From assembly GCA_019359675.1 (NCBI GenBank), contig JAHHGX010000083.1, positions 1 to 64,000 on the forward strand: 64,000 nt of DNA, in the 5' to 3' direction. The position numbers and the translations under genes were made by a program. Below, piece after piece: positions 44,009 to 53,162 of this stretch (position 1 is the stretch's first letter; every line of letters starts with the position of its first letter). Under the pieces are notes generated by a model. The model did no database searches. It was given only the letters and a program-made list of their open reading frames with translations, and was not told the origin of the DNA. This stretch comes from Calothrix sp. FI2-JRJ7 (GTDB lineage Bacteria; Cyanobacteriota; Cyanobacteriia; Cyanobacteriales; Nostocaceae).

Positions 44009-44815
44009 GTGTATTGTTGTTGCTGAATGTTTGCAATATAGTAACTTAGTATTATTTTTCACGGACATTGATAAAACACTTATAAATAAAAATGGTGAGA
44101 TTCCTAGGAACCCACTATGTAAAAACAAACACAAGAATAAATAGGGAAAGATAAATTTAAAGTTTTCATAAGTATAATATCAAGTAATCGCTTTGATAAG
44201 TACATAAAAGTACATAATACCAAATAAGAGACCTGTATAAGCAATTACTTTCAAGAAAGAATTATGAATAATTGCTCCAATTGGTCAAAACACAGATTCG
44301 TAACTGGATTAAAAGTCTTGCCTCTAGAACACATTATCATTTATATAGCGCTTATTCTACATACATTTCACTCTATATTCCGTAATACTTCAGTCATCTT
44401 CACAAAATCTTTAATCTTTTTCTATAAAAAAATCAATAAGATTACTGCTATATAAATTATTTGAATAAAGAAAACATGGAGAAATATAAATAATTTATGA
44501 ACGTTTTGTAGCTCCCCGTGCGGAAGGGAGTTAGGAGATTGATTTAAATTTAACTAAACATTGTCGTGTTTATTATAAACATAATTATGACAAGGTCAAA
44601 CAATGGAGTTGGCAGCGTGTAGCTGATGCAATAATAAGTATTTATATAAATAGGTATAATTAGTATTATATCTATGTACTGATGACATTTTAACAGTCAA
44701 TATTATAATTAGATTCCATCTATGTTTAAAGCTGGAGTCTTATTAACGTAAATAAAAGTTTAATAATATACGTTGGGTTTCACGCAACCTACAAAAATTA
44801 AAAAGAGGTTTATTT
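44009..44815. other. 807-bp AT-rich divergent intergenic region
   Basis: Separates the divergent glycosyltransferase and Wzc-like genes. A 63-codon frame at 44264-44455 has no recognisable features. Near 44776 GGGTTTCACGCAACC resembles half of a GGTTGCGTGAAACC repeat. Otherwise nothing is recognisable; it may hold long 5' leaders. Confidence 0.5.
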
Positions 44816-47056
44816 GTGGCTATTAATAATGTTGGAAAAGAACGAGTGCATACAGTTGATATCAGGCAATTATTCAAAATTATACTCCGGCGCCGCATTT
44901 TAATTCTGGGTGTAGCAAGTGCAGTGATGTCAACCGCAGGTATTTTGGCGTTTCTTGCAAAACCAAATTATCAAAGCTCGATGCAACTACTTGTCAGGTC
45001 AAATTTATATACCACAAAATCATCTAATAACCCAACTGATGCAAATAGCGACTTTATAGACTCAAATGTAGAGGTAGTAGACTATACAGGGCAGTTACAA
45101 TTAATGCTAAGTAATCACTTAATAGAAAAAGCAGTTGTAATACTACGTCCTGATTATCCTGATATTAAAATTGAAGACATAAAAGGCACAAAAGGTAAAA
45201 AGTCACCTCTGAGTGTTGCACGAGTAGAGTCAGGGACTGGAATAAACCGCACCCCTAGTCAACTGTTTGAAATCAAGTATAAAAATCATGACCCTATCAA
45301 AACACAACGGGTACTACAAACGTTACTTAGAGTATACCAAGATTATAATATTGAACAGCAGAAACAGCGACTAACTAAAGGAATGACGTTTGTTAACGAA
45401 CGTTTACCAAAGGTAAAAAGTAGTGTTGTAACTGCCGAAAGCAATTTAGAAGCTTTCCGTAAAAAACATAATATACTTGACCCAGAAACGCAATCAAAAA
45501 TTGTTTTAGAAAATCTGGCAGATACTCAGAAGCAGTTACAAAGTACACGCGCACAATTACAAGATGTGCAAGCTAGATATGCAGCGTTGCAAGATAAGCT
45601 AGCAGCATCACCGAGTAGTGCCATAATTTCGTCGCGCTTAAGTCAATCTACAAGGTATCAAACACTACTTAATGAAATTCAAAGAACAGAGCTAAGTTTA
45701 GCGCGAGAGCGAATTCGCTACACCGATGACTCTCCAGTAGTACAGAAACTAGTCCAACAGCGAGAAAGTCAATTAGCATTGCTCAAACAAGAAGTTACCC
45801 GTGCGTTAGCTTTCCAAACAGGGAAAAAAGCTTCGCAACTAAAAAATTCAGAAATTGACGCAGTAATAAATCAAGCTTTAAAGCAATCTGCCTCTAATGA
45901 GTCATTATTAACTGAAAGGCAAATGGCAGAAGTTTATATTAAGTTAGCAGATGAAGTAATACAGGTACAAACAACTGCACTTGGTTTAGAAGCGAACGAA
46001 AAAAGTTTATCAAGCTCAGAAAAGCGTTTACAAGCTGAATTAGCTAAATATCCTAGTTTGATAGCAGAATACAATCGGTTACTACCTGAAGTGCAAACCA
46101 ACCGTAAAACCCTTGAACAATTAATGCAAACGCAGCAGTCGCTAAGTTTAAAACTTGCTCAAGGTGGTTTTAACTGGCAAACATTAGAGGCGCCGGAACG
46201 TGGAATATATACTGGTAGTGGTCGCTCATTTATACTGGGTGGAGGTGCTATTGCGGCGCCGATAATTGGTATTGTTGTAGCACTAATCTTAGAAATGCTC
46301 AACGACTCAATTCACACATCATATGAACTGCAACGAATTACTAACTTACGCTTATTAGGAATAGTCCCTAAATTAGCAAAGAATCACAGACGTAAGCGAA
46401 CATTATTAACGAATCATAGTACTAAAATACTGATTGCGGATTCGCCAGTTGCGGTAGCTTCTTTGCCATCGCATGAGAACCTGGATATGGCATATCAAAA
46501 TATCAACATTCTCAACTCACCTTTACCATATAAATCATTGATGGTAACGTCAGCTAACTTCGGTGAGGGAAAATCAACAGTAACATTAGGACTTGCCGTA
46601 AGTTCTGCACGAACACACCATCGAGTATTAATTATTGACGCAAACCTACGCGAACCGAGTTTACATAAATACCTCGACCTACAAAACGAATGGGGACTAT
46701 CACTTTTACTAGTCGATGAAGCACACTCAACATTTAAAGACTACATTCAACCAATCCATCCATCAATAGATGTACTAACCGCAGGTCCCCATTTAGAAGA
46801 TACAGTCAAATTACTAAGTTCGCGACGCATGAAAGAACTGCTAAAAGAATTCGAGCAAAATTACGACCTCATATTAGTAGACGCTCCACCAATACTTAAT
46901 ACAGTAGATGCAAGAATTTTAGCAACGCTATGTAACGCCATAGTAATAATTGCCCGTCTGGGTCAAATAACTCGTGCCGAACTTACCCAAACCAAAGAAA
47001 TTTTAGAAAACCTCAACTTAATCGGCATTATAGCGAATCAAGCCACGAATACTTAG
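44816..47056 (+). CDS. Wzc-like polysaccharide co-polymerase / BY-kinase
   Basis: 746 residues from a GTG preceded by AAGAGG. The N-terminal Wzz-type domain has a membrane helix (ILILGVASAVMSTAGILAFL) and a long periplasmic coiled coil. A second helix (GGGAIAAPIIGIVVALILEML) is at about residues 473-495. The cytosolic tyrosine-kinase-like domain has Walker A SANFGEGKST, Walker A' VLIIDANLREPS and Walker B LILVDAPPI. The A' motif has Asn where DAD is usual. No terminal tyrosine cluster is present (ends IIANQATNT). It should control chain length and export of an exopolysaccharide with Wzx/Wzy partners not in this window. Confidence 0.85.
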   Translation: MAINNVGKERVHTVDIRQLFKIILRRRILILGVASAVMSTAGILAFLAKPNYQSSMQLLVRSNLYTTKSSNNPTDANSDFIDSNVEVVDYTGQLQLMLSNHLIEKAVVILRPDYPDIKIEDIKGTKGKKSPLSVARVESGTGINRTPSQLFEIKYKNHDPIKTQRVLQTLLRVYQDYNIEQQKQRLTKGMTFVNERLPKVKSSVVTAESNLEAFRKKHNILDPETQSKIVLENLADTQKQLQSTRAQLQDVQARYAALQDKLAASPSSAIISSRLSQSTRYQTLLNEIQRTELSLARERIRYTDDSPVVQKLVQQRESQLALLKQEVTRALAFQTGKKASQLKNSEIDAVINQALKQSASNESLLTERQMAEVYIKLADEVIQVQTTALGLEANEKSLSSSEKRLQAELAKYPSLIAEYNRLLPEVQTNRKTLEQLMQTQQSLSLKLAQGGFNWQTLEAPERGIYTGSGRSFILGGGAIAAPIIGIVVALILEMLNDSIHTSYELQRITNLRLLGIVPKLAKNHRRKRTLLTNHSTKILIADSPVAVASLPSHENLDMAYQNINILNSPLPYKSLMVTSANFGEGKSTVTLGLAVSSARTHHRVLIIDANLREPSLHKYLDLQNEWGLSLLLVDEAHSTFKDYIQPIHPSIDVLTAGPHLEDTVKLLSSRRMKELLKEFEQNYDLILVDAPPILNTVDARILATLCNAIVIIARLGQITRAELTQTKEILENLNLIGIIANQATNT

Positions 47057-47150
47057 TGCAATTCCACCTAAAGATATATATGTACCTTCAAAAATGAAAA
47101 TACAATAAATTCAAATTTCTGTCCAAAAATTTTATCTAAACCCGAACAAT

Positions 47151-47489
47151 ATGCTTGGACGGTTAATGGTGGCATTAGTTTTAGCCATCATACTGTGGAG
47201 CGGTTTATTTGCCCAAACCGCTTCATCACAGCTTATCGAATCTCGCTTAAATAACCTACAAGCTGATTTTAACCGCTTGGAGTCTCGTTTAGCTAACCTT
47301 GAAGCCCAAACAAATCGTACACTCCCTTCACCAGGACGTACTTCACCAACCTTACCAGCACCCGCACGTCGAACAACAACGCAGTCACAGCGTGACCAAA
47401 TGTTTGATAGGTTAGCAACTTTAGTAGTTGAACTCAAACAGCAAGTAAATACCTTAGAGCAGCGCGTCAAAAAGTTAGAATCGCGTTGA
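47151..47489 (+). CDS. small exported coiled-coil protein
   Basis: This 112-residue protein has an N-terminal signal peptide (MLGRLMVALVLAIILWSGLFAQTASS). A short heptad segment follows (IESRLNNLQADFNRLESRLANLEAQ), then a Pro/Thr/Arg linker and a second coiled coil (LVVELKQQVNTLEQRVKKLE). No enzyme motif. It lies 82 bp before the membrane-protein gene and 95 bp after the Wzc-like gene in the same direction. Function unknown; an envelope spacer or assembly factor is a guess. Confidence 0.6.
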   Translation: MLGRLMVALVLAIILWSGLFAQTASSQLIESRLNNLQADFNRLESRLANLEAQTNRTLPSPGRTSPTLPAPARRTTTQSQRDQMFDRLATLVVELKQQVNTLEQRVKKLESR

Positions 47490-47570
47490 TGCGATGTAGC
47501 AACTACCCGACAGTATTGTAAATCAAACTTTATACTTGAAATAGAGTTATTTTTTATAGGAGACCAAAAA

Positions 47571-48833
47571 ATGGCTCCCAATCCTTCGATAATGCGGGCT
47601 GTTGAACAATTAGGGTACCGTGTCACCGTTGGTGATGTGGCAACCCAAGTTGGTTTAAACGTTGGACAAGCCAATCAAGGTTTGTTAGCCCTTGCATCCG
47701 ATGCTGGAGGTCACTTACAAGTTGCTGATACTGGTGATATTGTATTTTTATTTCCTAAAAACTTCCGTGATATCCTACGCGACAAGTATTTTAAGCTTAA
47801 GTTGCAGGAATGGTGGAATAAAGTTTGGAGTATTTTATTTTACATAATTAGAATTTCTTTCGGTATTTTTCTGGTTGCTTCGATTGCTTTAATAACTATT
47901 GCTATATTTTTGATAATTACTGCCATGTCTAACCGTGATGGTGGTGGTGATAGTGGTGGTGATTGGGGTTCTAGTGGAGGAAGTTTCTTTTACTTCCCTG
48001 ATTTTTGGTGGTTTCTCAGTCCTAATTACGATAGTCATTATCGTGAACGGCGCCATGAGAAACGGGAGCTAAATTTCTTCGAGGCTGTTTTCTCATTCTT
48101 ATTCGGTGATGGTAATCCGAATGCGAATTTAGAGGAACGTCGCTGGCAGGAGATTGCTACAGTTATAAGTGAAAATCGCGGCGCCGTTGTGGCAGAGCAA
48201 ATATCACCATACCTAGATAATATCGGCGAAAAGTACCAGCAAGAATACGAAGATTACATGCTTCCAACATTGACACGCTTCAACGGTCAACCTCAAGTTA
48301 GTCCCTCTGGAGAAATTGTTTATTACTTTCCTGAGTTACAAGTAAGTGCAGTTAAAAAACGGCGCCATGCTATAGCATCTTACCTTGAAGAGCTGAAATG
48401 GAAGTTTAGCGCCGCAACTTCTGGACAAATTATGTTAAGTGCTGGTTTGGGTATTGCTAACTTTGTAGGCGCCTTAATTCTTGGTAGTTTACTACGTGGT
48501 GGTGTTGTAGCCGCTAAGTTAGGTGGACTTGTTGGTTTTGTTCAAGGTATTTACTGGCTGCTTCTAGCTTACGGTACCGGATTTTTAGTTATACCGCTAA
48601 TTCGATATTTTTGGATTCAGTGGCGTAATACTAAAATCACTCAAAGAAACTCCGAACGAATTTCTCGTGCCAAATTGCTATCTAGCATTAGCCAAGAGTT
48701 ACAGAATAAAATCAATTTTGCTCAACAGTTTGCCGCTAACAAGTTTATCGGTAATAAAAATCTAGCTTATTCTACAGAAACCGATTTACTCGACCAAGAA
48801 GTAAAACGCTTGGAAGAAGGTAATCTTGATTAA
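47571..48833 (+). CDS. conserved cyanobacterial membrane protein with Gly-rich loop
   Basis: This 420-residue protein has a predicted winged-helix-like start (AVEQLGYRVTVGDVATQVGLNVGQANQGLLALASDAGGHLQV) and a membrane helix (IIRISFGIFLVASIALITIAIFLII, about residues 92-117). An aromatic/glycine-rich loop follows (GGGDSGGDWGSSGGSFFYFPDFWWFL). Two further helices lie near residues 300-345 (LGIANFVGALILGSLL, GFVQGIYWLLLAYGTGFLVIPLI). AGGAGACC lies 8 bp before the ATG. Related proteins appear conserved in cyanobacteria and plant plastids but I cannot assign a function. Confidence 0.65.
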   Translation: MAPNPSIMRAVEQLGYRVTVGDVATQVGLNVGQANQGLLALASDAGGHLQVADTGDIVFLFPKNFRDILRDKYFKLKLQEWWNKVWSILFYIIRISFGIFLVASIALITIAIFLIITAMSNRDGGGDSGGDWGSSGGSFFYFPDFWWFLSPNYDSHYRERRHEKRELNFFEAVFSFLFGDGNPNANLEERRWQEIATVISENRGAVVAEQISPYLDNIGEKYQQEYEDYMLPTLTRFNGQPQVSPSGEIVYYFPELQVSAVKKRRHAIASYLEELKWKFSAATSGQIMLSAGLGIANFVGALILGSLLRGGVVAAKLGGLVGFVQGIYWLLLAYGTGFLVIPLIRYFWIQWRNTKITQRNSERISRAKLLSSISQELQNKINFAQQFAANKFIGNKNLAYSTETDLLDQEVKRLEEGNLD

Positions 48834-48834
48834 A

Positions 48835-49200
48835 TTAACAACCTTGTAGAAAATATACAATTCTTGTGGGGTGGGCATCCTTGCCCGCCCATTCAAAATG
48901 CTCTCTCCAAAGTTGCTGTCGAGGATTATATAGCGCAATTTTTTCTCTGGTTTCTAAATCGAGTCCTTTAATTTTGGCGTGTTTATGACCATTACAGCCA
49001 GAACAACTCCAAGCAAGATTTTCTACAGATGTTTCACCACCTGCGTTCTTGGGTTTTATATGCTCAACTGTAAAACTTTCAGTGGTATATTGCTCGGAAC
49101 AACGACAATACTCGCAGTAACCACGCGCACGAATAGCAACGATACGCCTGGAATTTTGGGCATTAGACGATGTTGCTATGCTTAGGTAAGAACTCGTCAA
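48835..49200 (-). CDS. HNH endonuclease
   Basis: This 121-residue protein has the HNH zinc-knuckle layout: YCEYC, then FTVEHIKPKNAGG with the first His, NLAWSCSGCNGHKHAK with the Asn and His. It is a small His-Cys-type nuclease of unknown target. Its last 16 or so codons (AGKDAHPTRIV) are encoded by a copy of the GGGCAAGGATGCCC palindromic repeat, so the C-terminus is repeat-derived. Its 5' end overlaps the preceding gene by 38 bp. Confidence 0.8.
   Translation of the reverse strand: MTSSYLSIATSSNAQNSRRIVAIRARGYCEYCRCSEQYTTESFTVEHIKPKNAGGETSVENLAWSCSGCNGHKHAKIKGLDLETREKIALYNPRQQLWREHFEWAGKDAHPTRIVYFLQGC
48871..48888. repeat. GGGCAAGGATGCCC-family palindrome inside an HNH gene
   Basis: GTGGGCA-TCCT-TGCCCGC on the plus strand, embedded in the 3' coding end of the HNH gene. 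Confidence 0.75.
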
Positions 49201-49564
49201 TCACTATTTTTAAATCACACGAGCGAAGTTGAGCGAGTTTAATCAATGCTTCCATACGTTCAACATCTTGTTCTTCTACGCGCTCAATATACATAAGGAG
49301 TTCTTGATGTTCTGCGTCTGTAATTTCTTCATCCTCGTTCGAGTATCGCAAGTAATTCAATCTTTCACGTTGTTCTGGTGGCAAACGTTTTTTAATCACT
49401 TCAAGTAAACCTGCTTCATCTACTTTAGACTTTGGCACCTCTGATTCCTGCAAAGCTTCATGAGAAAGGGCTTCCAAAAATTCAACTGCCCTTTCTAAAG
49501 ATTCTCCTGGTAATTGATCAAGCAGCGCTATTGCTCGTTCACGAATTTCTGTAGGTGCAGTCAT
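49163..49564 (-). CDS. small acidic helical protein paired with HNH endonuclease
   Basis: 133 residues, acidic, helical: IRERAIALLDQLPGESLERAVEFLEAL, then LLEVIKKRLPPEQRERLNYLRYSNEDEEITDAEHQELLMYIERVEEQDVERMEALIKLAQ. From memory, very similar small proteins recur directly before HNH genes in filamentous cyanobacteria. No nuclease or DNA-binding motif is visible. The 38-bp overlap with the HNH gene indicates translational coupling. The size, charge and pairing would fit an antitoxin or immunity partner, but this is inference only. Confidence 0.65.
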   Translation of the reverse strand: MTAPTEIRERAIALLDQLPGESLERAVEFLEALSHEALQESEVPKSKVDEAGLLEVIKKRLPPEQRERLNYLRYSNEDEEITDAEHQELLMYIERVEEQDVERMEALIKLAQLRSCDLKIVIDEFLPKHSNIV

Positions 49565-49614
49565 AGTAAATATAAACTAACCTTATTTGCGCTTATCTTA
49601 ACACTTTTTATGGA

Positions 49615-49640
49615 TGGAACGGGTGAGGACACCCATTCCA
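49615..49640. repeat. variant GGGTGAGGACACCC palindrome
   Basis: TGGAACGGGTG-AGGA-CACCCATTCCA followed by CAAGA. Same AGGA loop and CAAG flank as the GGGCAAGGATGCCC family but with a different, still complementary stem. Confidence 0.7.
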
Positions 49641-49667
49641 CAAGACTATTCCACAACAGAAGTAGTA

Positions 49668-50816
49668 TTATCTAGCTCTAATAGGTGAGAGTGCTACACC
49701 TCGGAAGTAATAAGCTAATATTTGTAGGTGATTTGCGCGTTGTAATGCTAAATTGTAGGCGCCCCATTGACTCAAGCCTACACCGTGCCCGAAACCTCGA
49801 CCCTGAAGTGAAAAGCTACCACCAGGTGCATTAGCAACTGTAAAGCGGGTACTTCTGAGTTTGAGCGCTGTCCGTACATCTTCACCACGTAATACTTTGG
49901 TCCCTTTATCACCGACAATACGTAACGACCTGACACTACCAAAAGGTGATACTGTTTCTATTGCCATTTGCTTGGCTTTACCAATTTCGGGAAAACGTTG
50001 ACCAATTTCTGCTGCTGTAAAAGTTCGTTGCCAACTGCACTCAGGAATATTTTGGTCAAAGTCTGGTACTGCCCGCAGATAAGGTTCTTTTCTTCCCCAA
50101 ACATCTTCGACATTCTCGGTATGTCCACCCGAACAAGCATGAAATACTGACTCAATTATTCGGTTGTTGTAAGTTAACACTTGACCCGCTGTTTTATCGA
50201 CTGCATCTAGTGTACTAGGAGATTCGCTTACTATTCCTTTGTATATTTGCCACTTGTCTGGAGTGTCCCCTAAATCAAAAATTGGGTCATTGCGATTTTG
50301 TTCGCGTCTGTAAATAGCATAGGTACGTGCGGCAATCGCTTGTGCTTTAAGTGCTTCTTGGGGCCAACGTGCGTCCATTTCACCACCAATAACGCTGTAA
50401 AGATACTCTTCTAAATCAATCCAATTAACCGCTGTTAAACCTTGACCAGTTGGAACTACTAAAGTTCTGCCTCGATACCACCTGTCACCAATAAAAACAT
50501 ACCCTTTTGCAGTTGGCTCAATCCAAAACAAACCTGAACGCCATTTATCTAACGCAACTCCACCTCCAGGTACAGGTTGAGCAAAGTATGCGCTGTTTGC
50601 TGGTAATTGTCCTAGCGTCCGACCACTACCATCCTTCACAACCGCAGTTGTAGAACTACCGACTCTGACTTGGTTAACGTTCTGCTCAATTGCGATACGC
50701 AAAATTACTGATGCTTGAGCAGGAGCGGCCATTGCTATCGATAACAAAATCCCAAACCACCAGTGACGGGCTTTAAACTGGGACAATAGTGAAGTAAAGT
50801 TAACTTGGATTCTCAT
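49668..50816 (-). CDS. SpoIID/LytB-domain secreted protein
   Basis: This 382-residue protein has a signal peptide (WWFGILLSIAMAAPAQAS). A SpoIID domain follows with LEEYLYSVIGGEMDARWPQEALKAQAIAARTYAIYRR, the middle VFHACSGGHTENVEDVWG and the C-terminal GRGFGHGVGLSQWGAYNLA signature. In Bacillus, SpoIID is a lytic transglycosylase acting on denuded glycan. In cyanobacteria these homologues are envelope proteins presumed to act on peptidoglycan. The conserved Glu of GGEMDARWP is the expected catalytic acid. Single gene; a perfect palindrome lies upstream. Confidence 0.87.
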   Translation of the reverse strand: MRIQVNFTSLLSQFKARHWWFGILLSIAMAAPAQASVILRIAIEQNVNQVRVGSSTTAVVKDGSGRTLGQLPANSAYFAQPVPGGGVALDKWRSGLFWIEPTAKGYVFIGDRWYRGRTLVVPTGQGLTAVNWIDLEEYLYSVIGGEMDARWPQEALKAQAIAARTYAIYRREQNRNDPIFDLGDTPDKWQIYKGIVSESPSTLDAVDKTAGQVLTYNNRIIESVFHACSGGHTENVEDVWGRKEPYLRAVPDFDQNIPECSWQRTFTAAEIGQRFPEIGKAKQMAIETVSPFGSVRSLRIVGDKGTKVLRGEDVRTALKLRSTRFTVANAPGGSFSLQGRGFGHGVGLSQWGAYNLALQRANHLQILAYYFRGVALSPIRAR

Positions 50817-50867
50817 GTCTATATAATAATATTTTTCCTATTCCTCTATATATATATTCCCTATTAC

Positions 50868-50900
50868 ATGTAGAGACGCGATTTAATCGCGTCTCTACAT
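50868..50900. terminator. near-perfect palindrome (GTAGAGACGCG family)
   Basis: ATGTAGAGACGCGATT pairs with AATCGCGTCTCTACAT around one base. It lies 20 bp after the DHH phosphoesterase stop and upstream of the next leftward gene; terminator or repeat copy. Confidence 0.7.
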
Positions 50901-50919
50901 CAATGTCCTGGGTTTGATG

Positions 50920-52191
50920 TTATTCAGACTGAATTGGATTATCCTTTGGGTTTACTAGTCTCAACAACTTCTGCTTGATTTGCGAGTCGTAAACTTCCCA
51001 TTTCATTTTGGCATAAGCGGAGTTTTCGTTCCCTCCCGACAAAAAGCCCATTGGAATTTCAAATCCACCTGCACTGGTACGTCCACCACCAAAAAATCTA
51101 CCGCTACTGTCTTGCCCAAATGCTTCTTTTATGAATTCGTCGGGGTCTAAAGTCAGTTTGCTTGTTCGTAACGAACCAATAACTACTTCGAGTTCTTCGT
51201 CTTCGTCGTGAACTATACCATACACCACAGCAGTATGGACATTCTCTTCTGTCACTAGAAAATCTGCTGCTTGCGGAATTGCGTCACGGTCGTCATAACG
51301 TAAATACCCAACTCCAGCTATCGAAAAGTTGTTTTGAACGATTCGATTTTTTAATGACCGCTCAATTACATCCATCACCCGTTTCGAGCGATTCGCTTGT
51401 AATACAGCGTTTAAAAGTTGAGCATCGTAAAACCTACTCAAATATGCTGCTGCCATAAAATCCTCCTCCTGCGCTTGCATTAACCGATTGGTATCAGAAC
51501 GCAAGCCGTGCATTAAGGCAGTAGCACATTTAACATGTTGACTGACGCTATTGTCAAGAGTTAGTAATCCTGTTTGTAAATACTGGGTAAAAATTGTTGC
51601 GGTTGCTCGTACCGAAGGACGTATATCTGTAAACTCTGACTTAAGTTCTCCTTGCAAACTGTGATGGTCGATAACTGCTACAAGCGGCAATTTTGCTTGG
51701 ACAACTGCCGATAATAACTGCGAGGTGGTTCCTTGGTTATCGATTAACACAAAGCCATTATACAGTGATAAATCTTTTGTTTTTAGCGTTGGTGGAGTCC
51801 AACGTTGTGCTGGTAAAGCCGTTAACTTGACTAATGCGATGTTTTCTTGGTGACTTAACGTGCCCCCGTAAATTATTTCACACTTGATATCATATTGCTG
51901 GGCTATTAACTGGTAAGTCCAAGCTGATGACAACGCATCTGGGTCAGGAAAATCTTGCAATACTATTAAATGACGCTCGTGTTGGCGCCCCATTAGCATG
52001 TGCTGTAGTTCTTCTGATTTCTGGTATGCCAGGTAGTTATTACGCTGCTGTCCGACAAAAGCACTTTCGCCGTTTGCTCCATTAGTCGGTTGCCTTACCA
52101 GGGGTTCGATGTCTAGGTCTGTCTCTTCAGAATGTGAATCGTTCGTCAAGGTTAGACTCTCAAGCTGAGAAAGGGAAGAGTTTAGTTGCAT
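50920..52191 (-). CDS. DHH-family phosphoesterase (NrnA-like)
   Basis: About 423 residues from the ATG at 52191 (MQLNSSLSQLESLTL); a longer reading from 52323 lacks similarity to the family. The DHH domain shows LQDFPDPDALSSAW, GFVLIDNQG and AVIDHHSLQGE; the DHHA1 substrate domain ends GGGRTSAGGFEIP. Bacterial NrnA usually has GGGH where Arg is seen here; I believe Arg is normal for the cyanobacterial subgroup. Members degrade nano-RNA and dephosphorylate pAp with Mn2+. Single leftward gene with a hairpin just after it. Confidence 0.85.
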   Translation of the reverse strand: MQLNSSLSQLESLTLTNDSHSEETDLDIEPLVRQPTNGANGESAFVGQQRNNYLAYQKSEELQHMLMGRQHERHLIVLQDFPDPDALSSAWTYQLIAQQYDIKCEIIYGGTLSHQENIALVKLTALPAQRWTPPTLKTKDLSLYNGFVLIDNQGTTSQLLSAVVQAKLPLVAVIDHHSLQGELKSEFTDIRPSVRATATIFTQYLQTGLLTLDNSVSQHVKCATALMHGLRSDTNRLMQAQEEDFMAAAYLSRFYDAQLLNAVLQANRSKRVMDVIERSLKNRIVQNNFSIAGVGYLRYDDRDAIPQAADFLVTEENVHTAVVYGIVHDEDEELEVVIGSLRTSKLTLDPDEFIKEAFGQDSSGRFFGGGRTSAGGFEIPMGFLSGGNENSAYAKMKWEVYDSQIKQKLLRLVNPKDNPIQSE

Positions 52192-52664
52192 ATAAAATTT
52201 GTTTTTGATTTGGTGAGGCTCCTTATCTCTGTGAATAAAATAATTACCACCAGTGACACCGTCAGTCACTATGAATCGCCACACACTTATAATTTTCGCA
52301 TTTATTTCTAAGCTTGGCACCATCTATTATGCCAGTCTTATACATCACTGCGTCTGAGTTAAATATACATTTAGACTGACCTTTTTTATGCCATATCGCT
52401 CGACAGCACTATATTTACCGCACCAAACTTAAGCACGATAACCCTTTAATATATTTTAGGCAATGAGTCGTCAATCACAAGAGTGAACTAGGCGCCTCTA
52501 AAAGACGCGCCAAATATCGCCAAAGTAAAAATATTTCAACACAGCAGTTGCCTACGACGATTTTCTCTGCTAAACTCTAAAAGTTCGTCGCTCAACTCGC
52601 ATTCTGTGCGAACGTTATCGATTGCTCTGCCCTACTTTACATTTCTTAATAAAATGTTGTAGTA
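52192..52664. other. 473-bp gap upstream of the DHH gene
   Basis: Holds the promoter/leader of the DHH gene, one GGCGCC near 52490 and AT-rich sequence. AGGAG at about 52225 is too far from the ATG to be its ribosome site. No gene seen. Confidence 0.4.
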
Positions 52665-53162
52665 TTAGAGACCGATTACATATTTTTGCCATTCCTTATG
52701 CGTTCCTGTTTTAAGGTGTTTGCTCACCTCAAAATAAAGACTGCTATAAGGTCTTCGTGGTGTATGCCGTAAAGGCATATTAGCTTCTTGTGGTGTACGA
52801 CTGCCTTTTCTAACATTGCAGCGAACACACGCCGTTACAATGTTTTCCCAACTGTCTCCACCACCACGGGAGCGCGGAATAACGTGGTCTAACGTCAATT
52901 CATCTCCGGAATAACCGCAGTATTGACAGCAGTGACCATCGCGATGTAGTAAGTTCCGACGAGTAAGGGGAATTTCTTTGTAAGGTACGCGGACATAGTG
53001 CCTCAACCGAATAACGGTAGGCAGTGGGAAGTCAGCGTAAAGAAATTTACCATTATGCTCAACCTGTTCCGCTTTGCCCTTGATAAGCAAGATAGCAGCG
53101 CGGCGCCAGCTTGTAATGTTAAGCGGTTCGTAAGAGGCGTTTAATACTAAGACCTTCCCCAT
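52665..53162 (-). CDS. HNH endonuclease (conserved cyanobacterial type)
   Basis: This 165-residue protein begins MGKVLVLNASYEPLNITSWRRA and has the HNH core CCQYCGYSGDELTLDHVIPRSRGG, then NIVTACVRCNVRKGSRTP (zinc cysteines and catalytic His/Asn). The long N-terminal strand region typical of this widespread cyanobacterial group precedes it. Not associated with a mobile element or methyltransferase here; probably a housekeeping DNA-processing protein of unknown role. Divergent from alr. Confidence 0.88.
   Translation of the reverse strand: MGKVLVLNASYEPLNITSWRRAAILLIKGKAEQVEHNGKFLYADFPLPTVIRLRHYVRVPYKEIPLTRRNLLHRDGHCCQYCGYSGDELTLDHVIPRSRGGGDSWENIVTACVRCNVRKGSRTPQEANMPLRHTPRRPYSSLYFEVSKHLKTGTHKEWQKYVIGL

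Noticed and set aside
44264-44455. 63-codon frame in the gap before the Wzc-like gene
   Set aside because: Low-complexity AT-rich translation, no ribosome site and no family resemblance.
47132-47674. 180-codon leftward frame covering the small coiled-coil gene
   Set aside because: The opposite strand has a signal peptide and heptads in one gene and the start of the next; this frame has neither.
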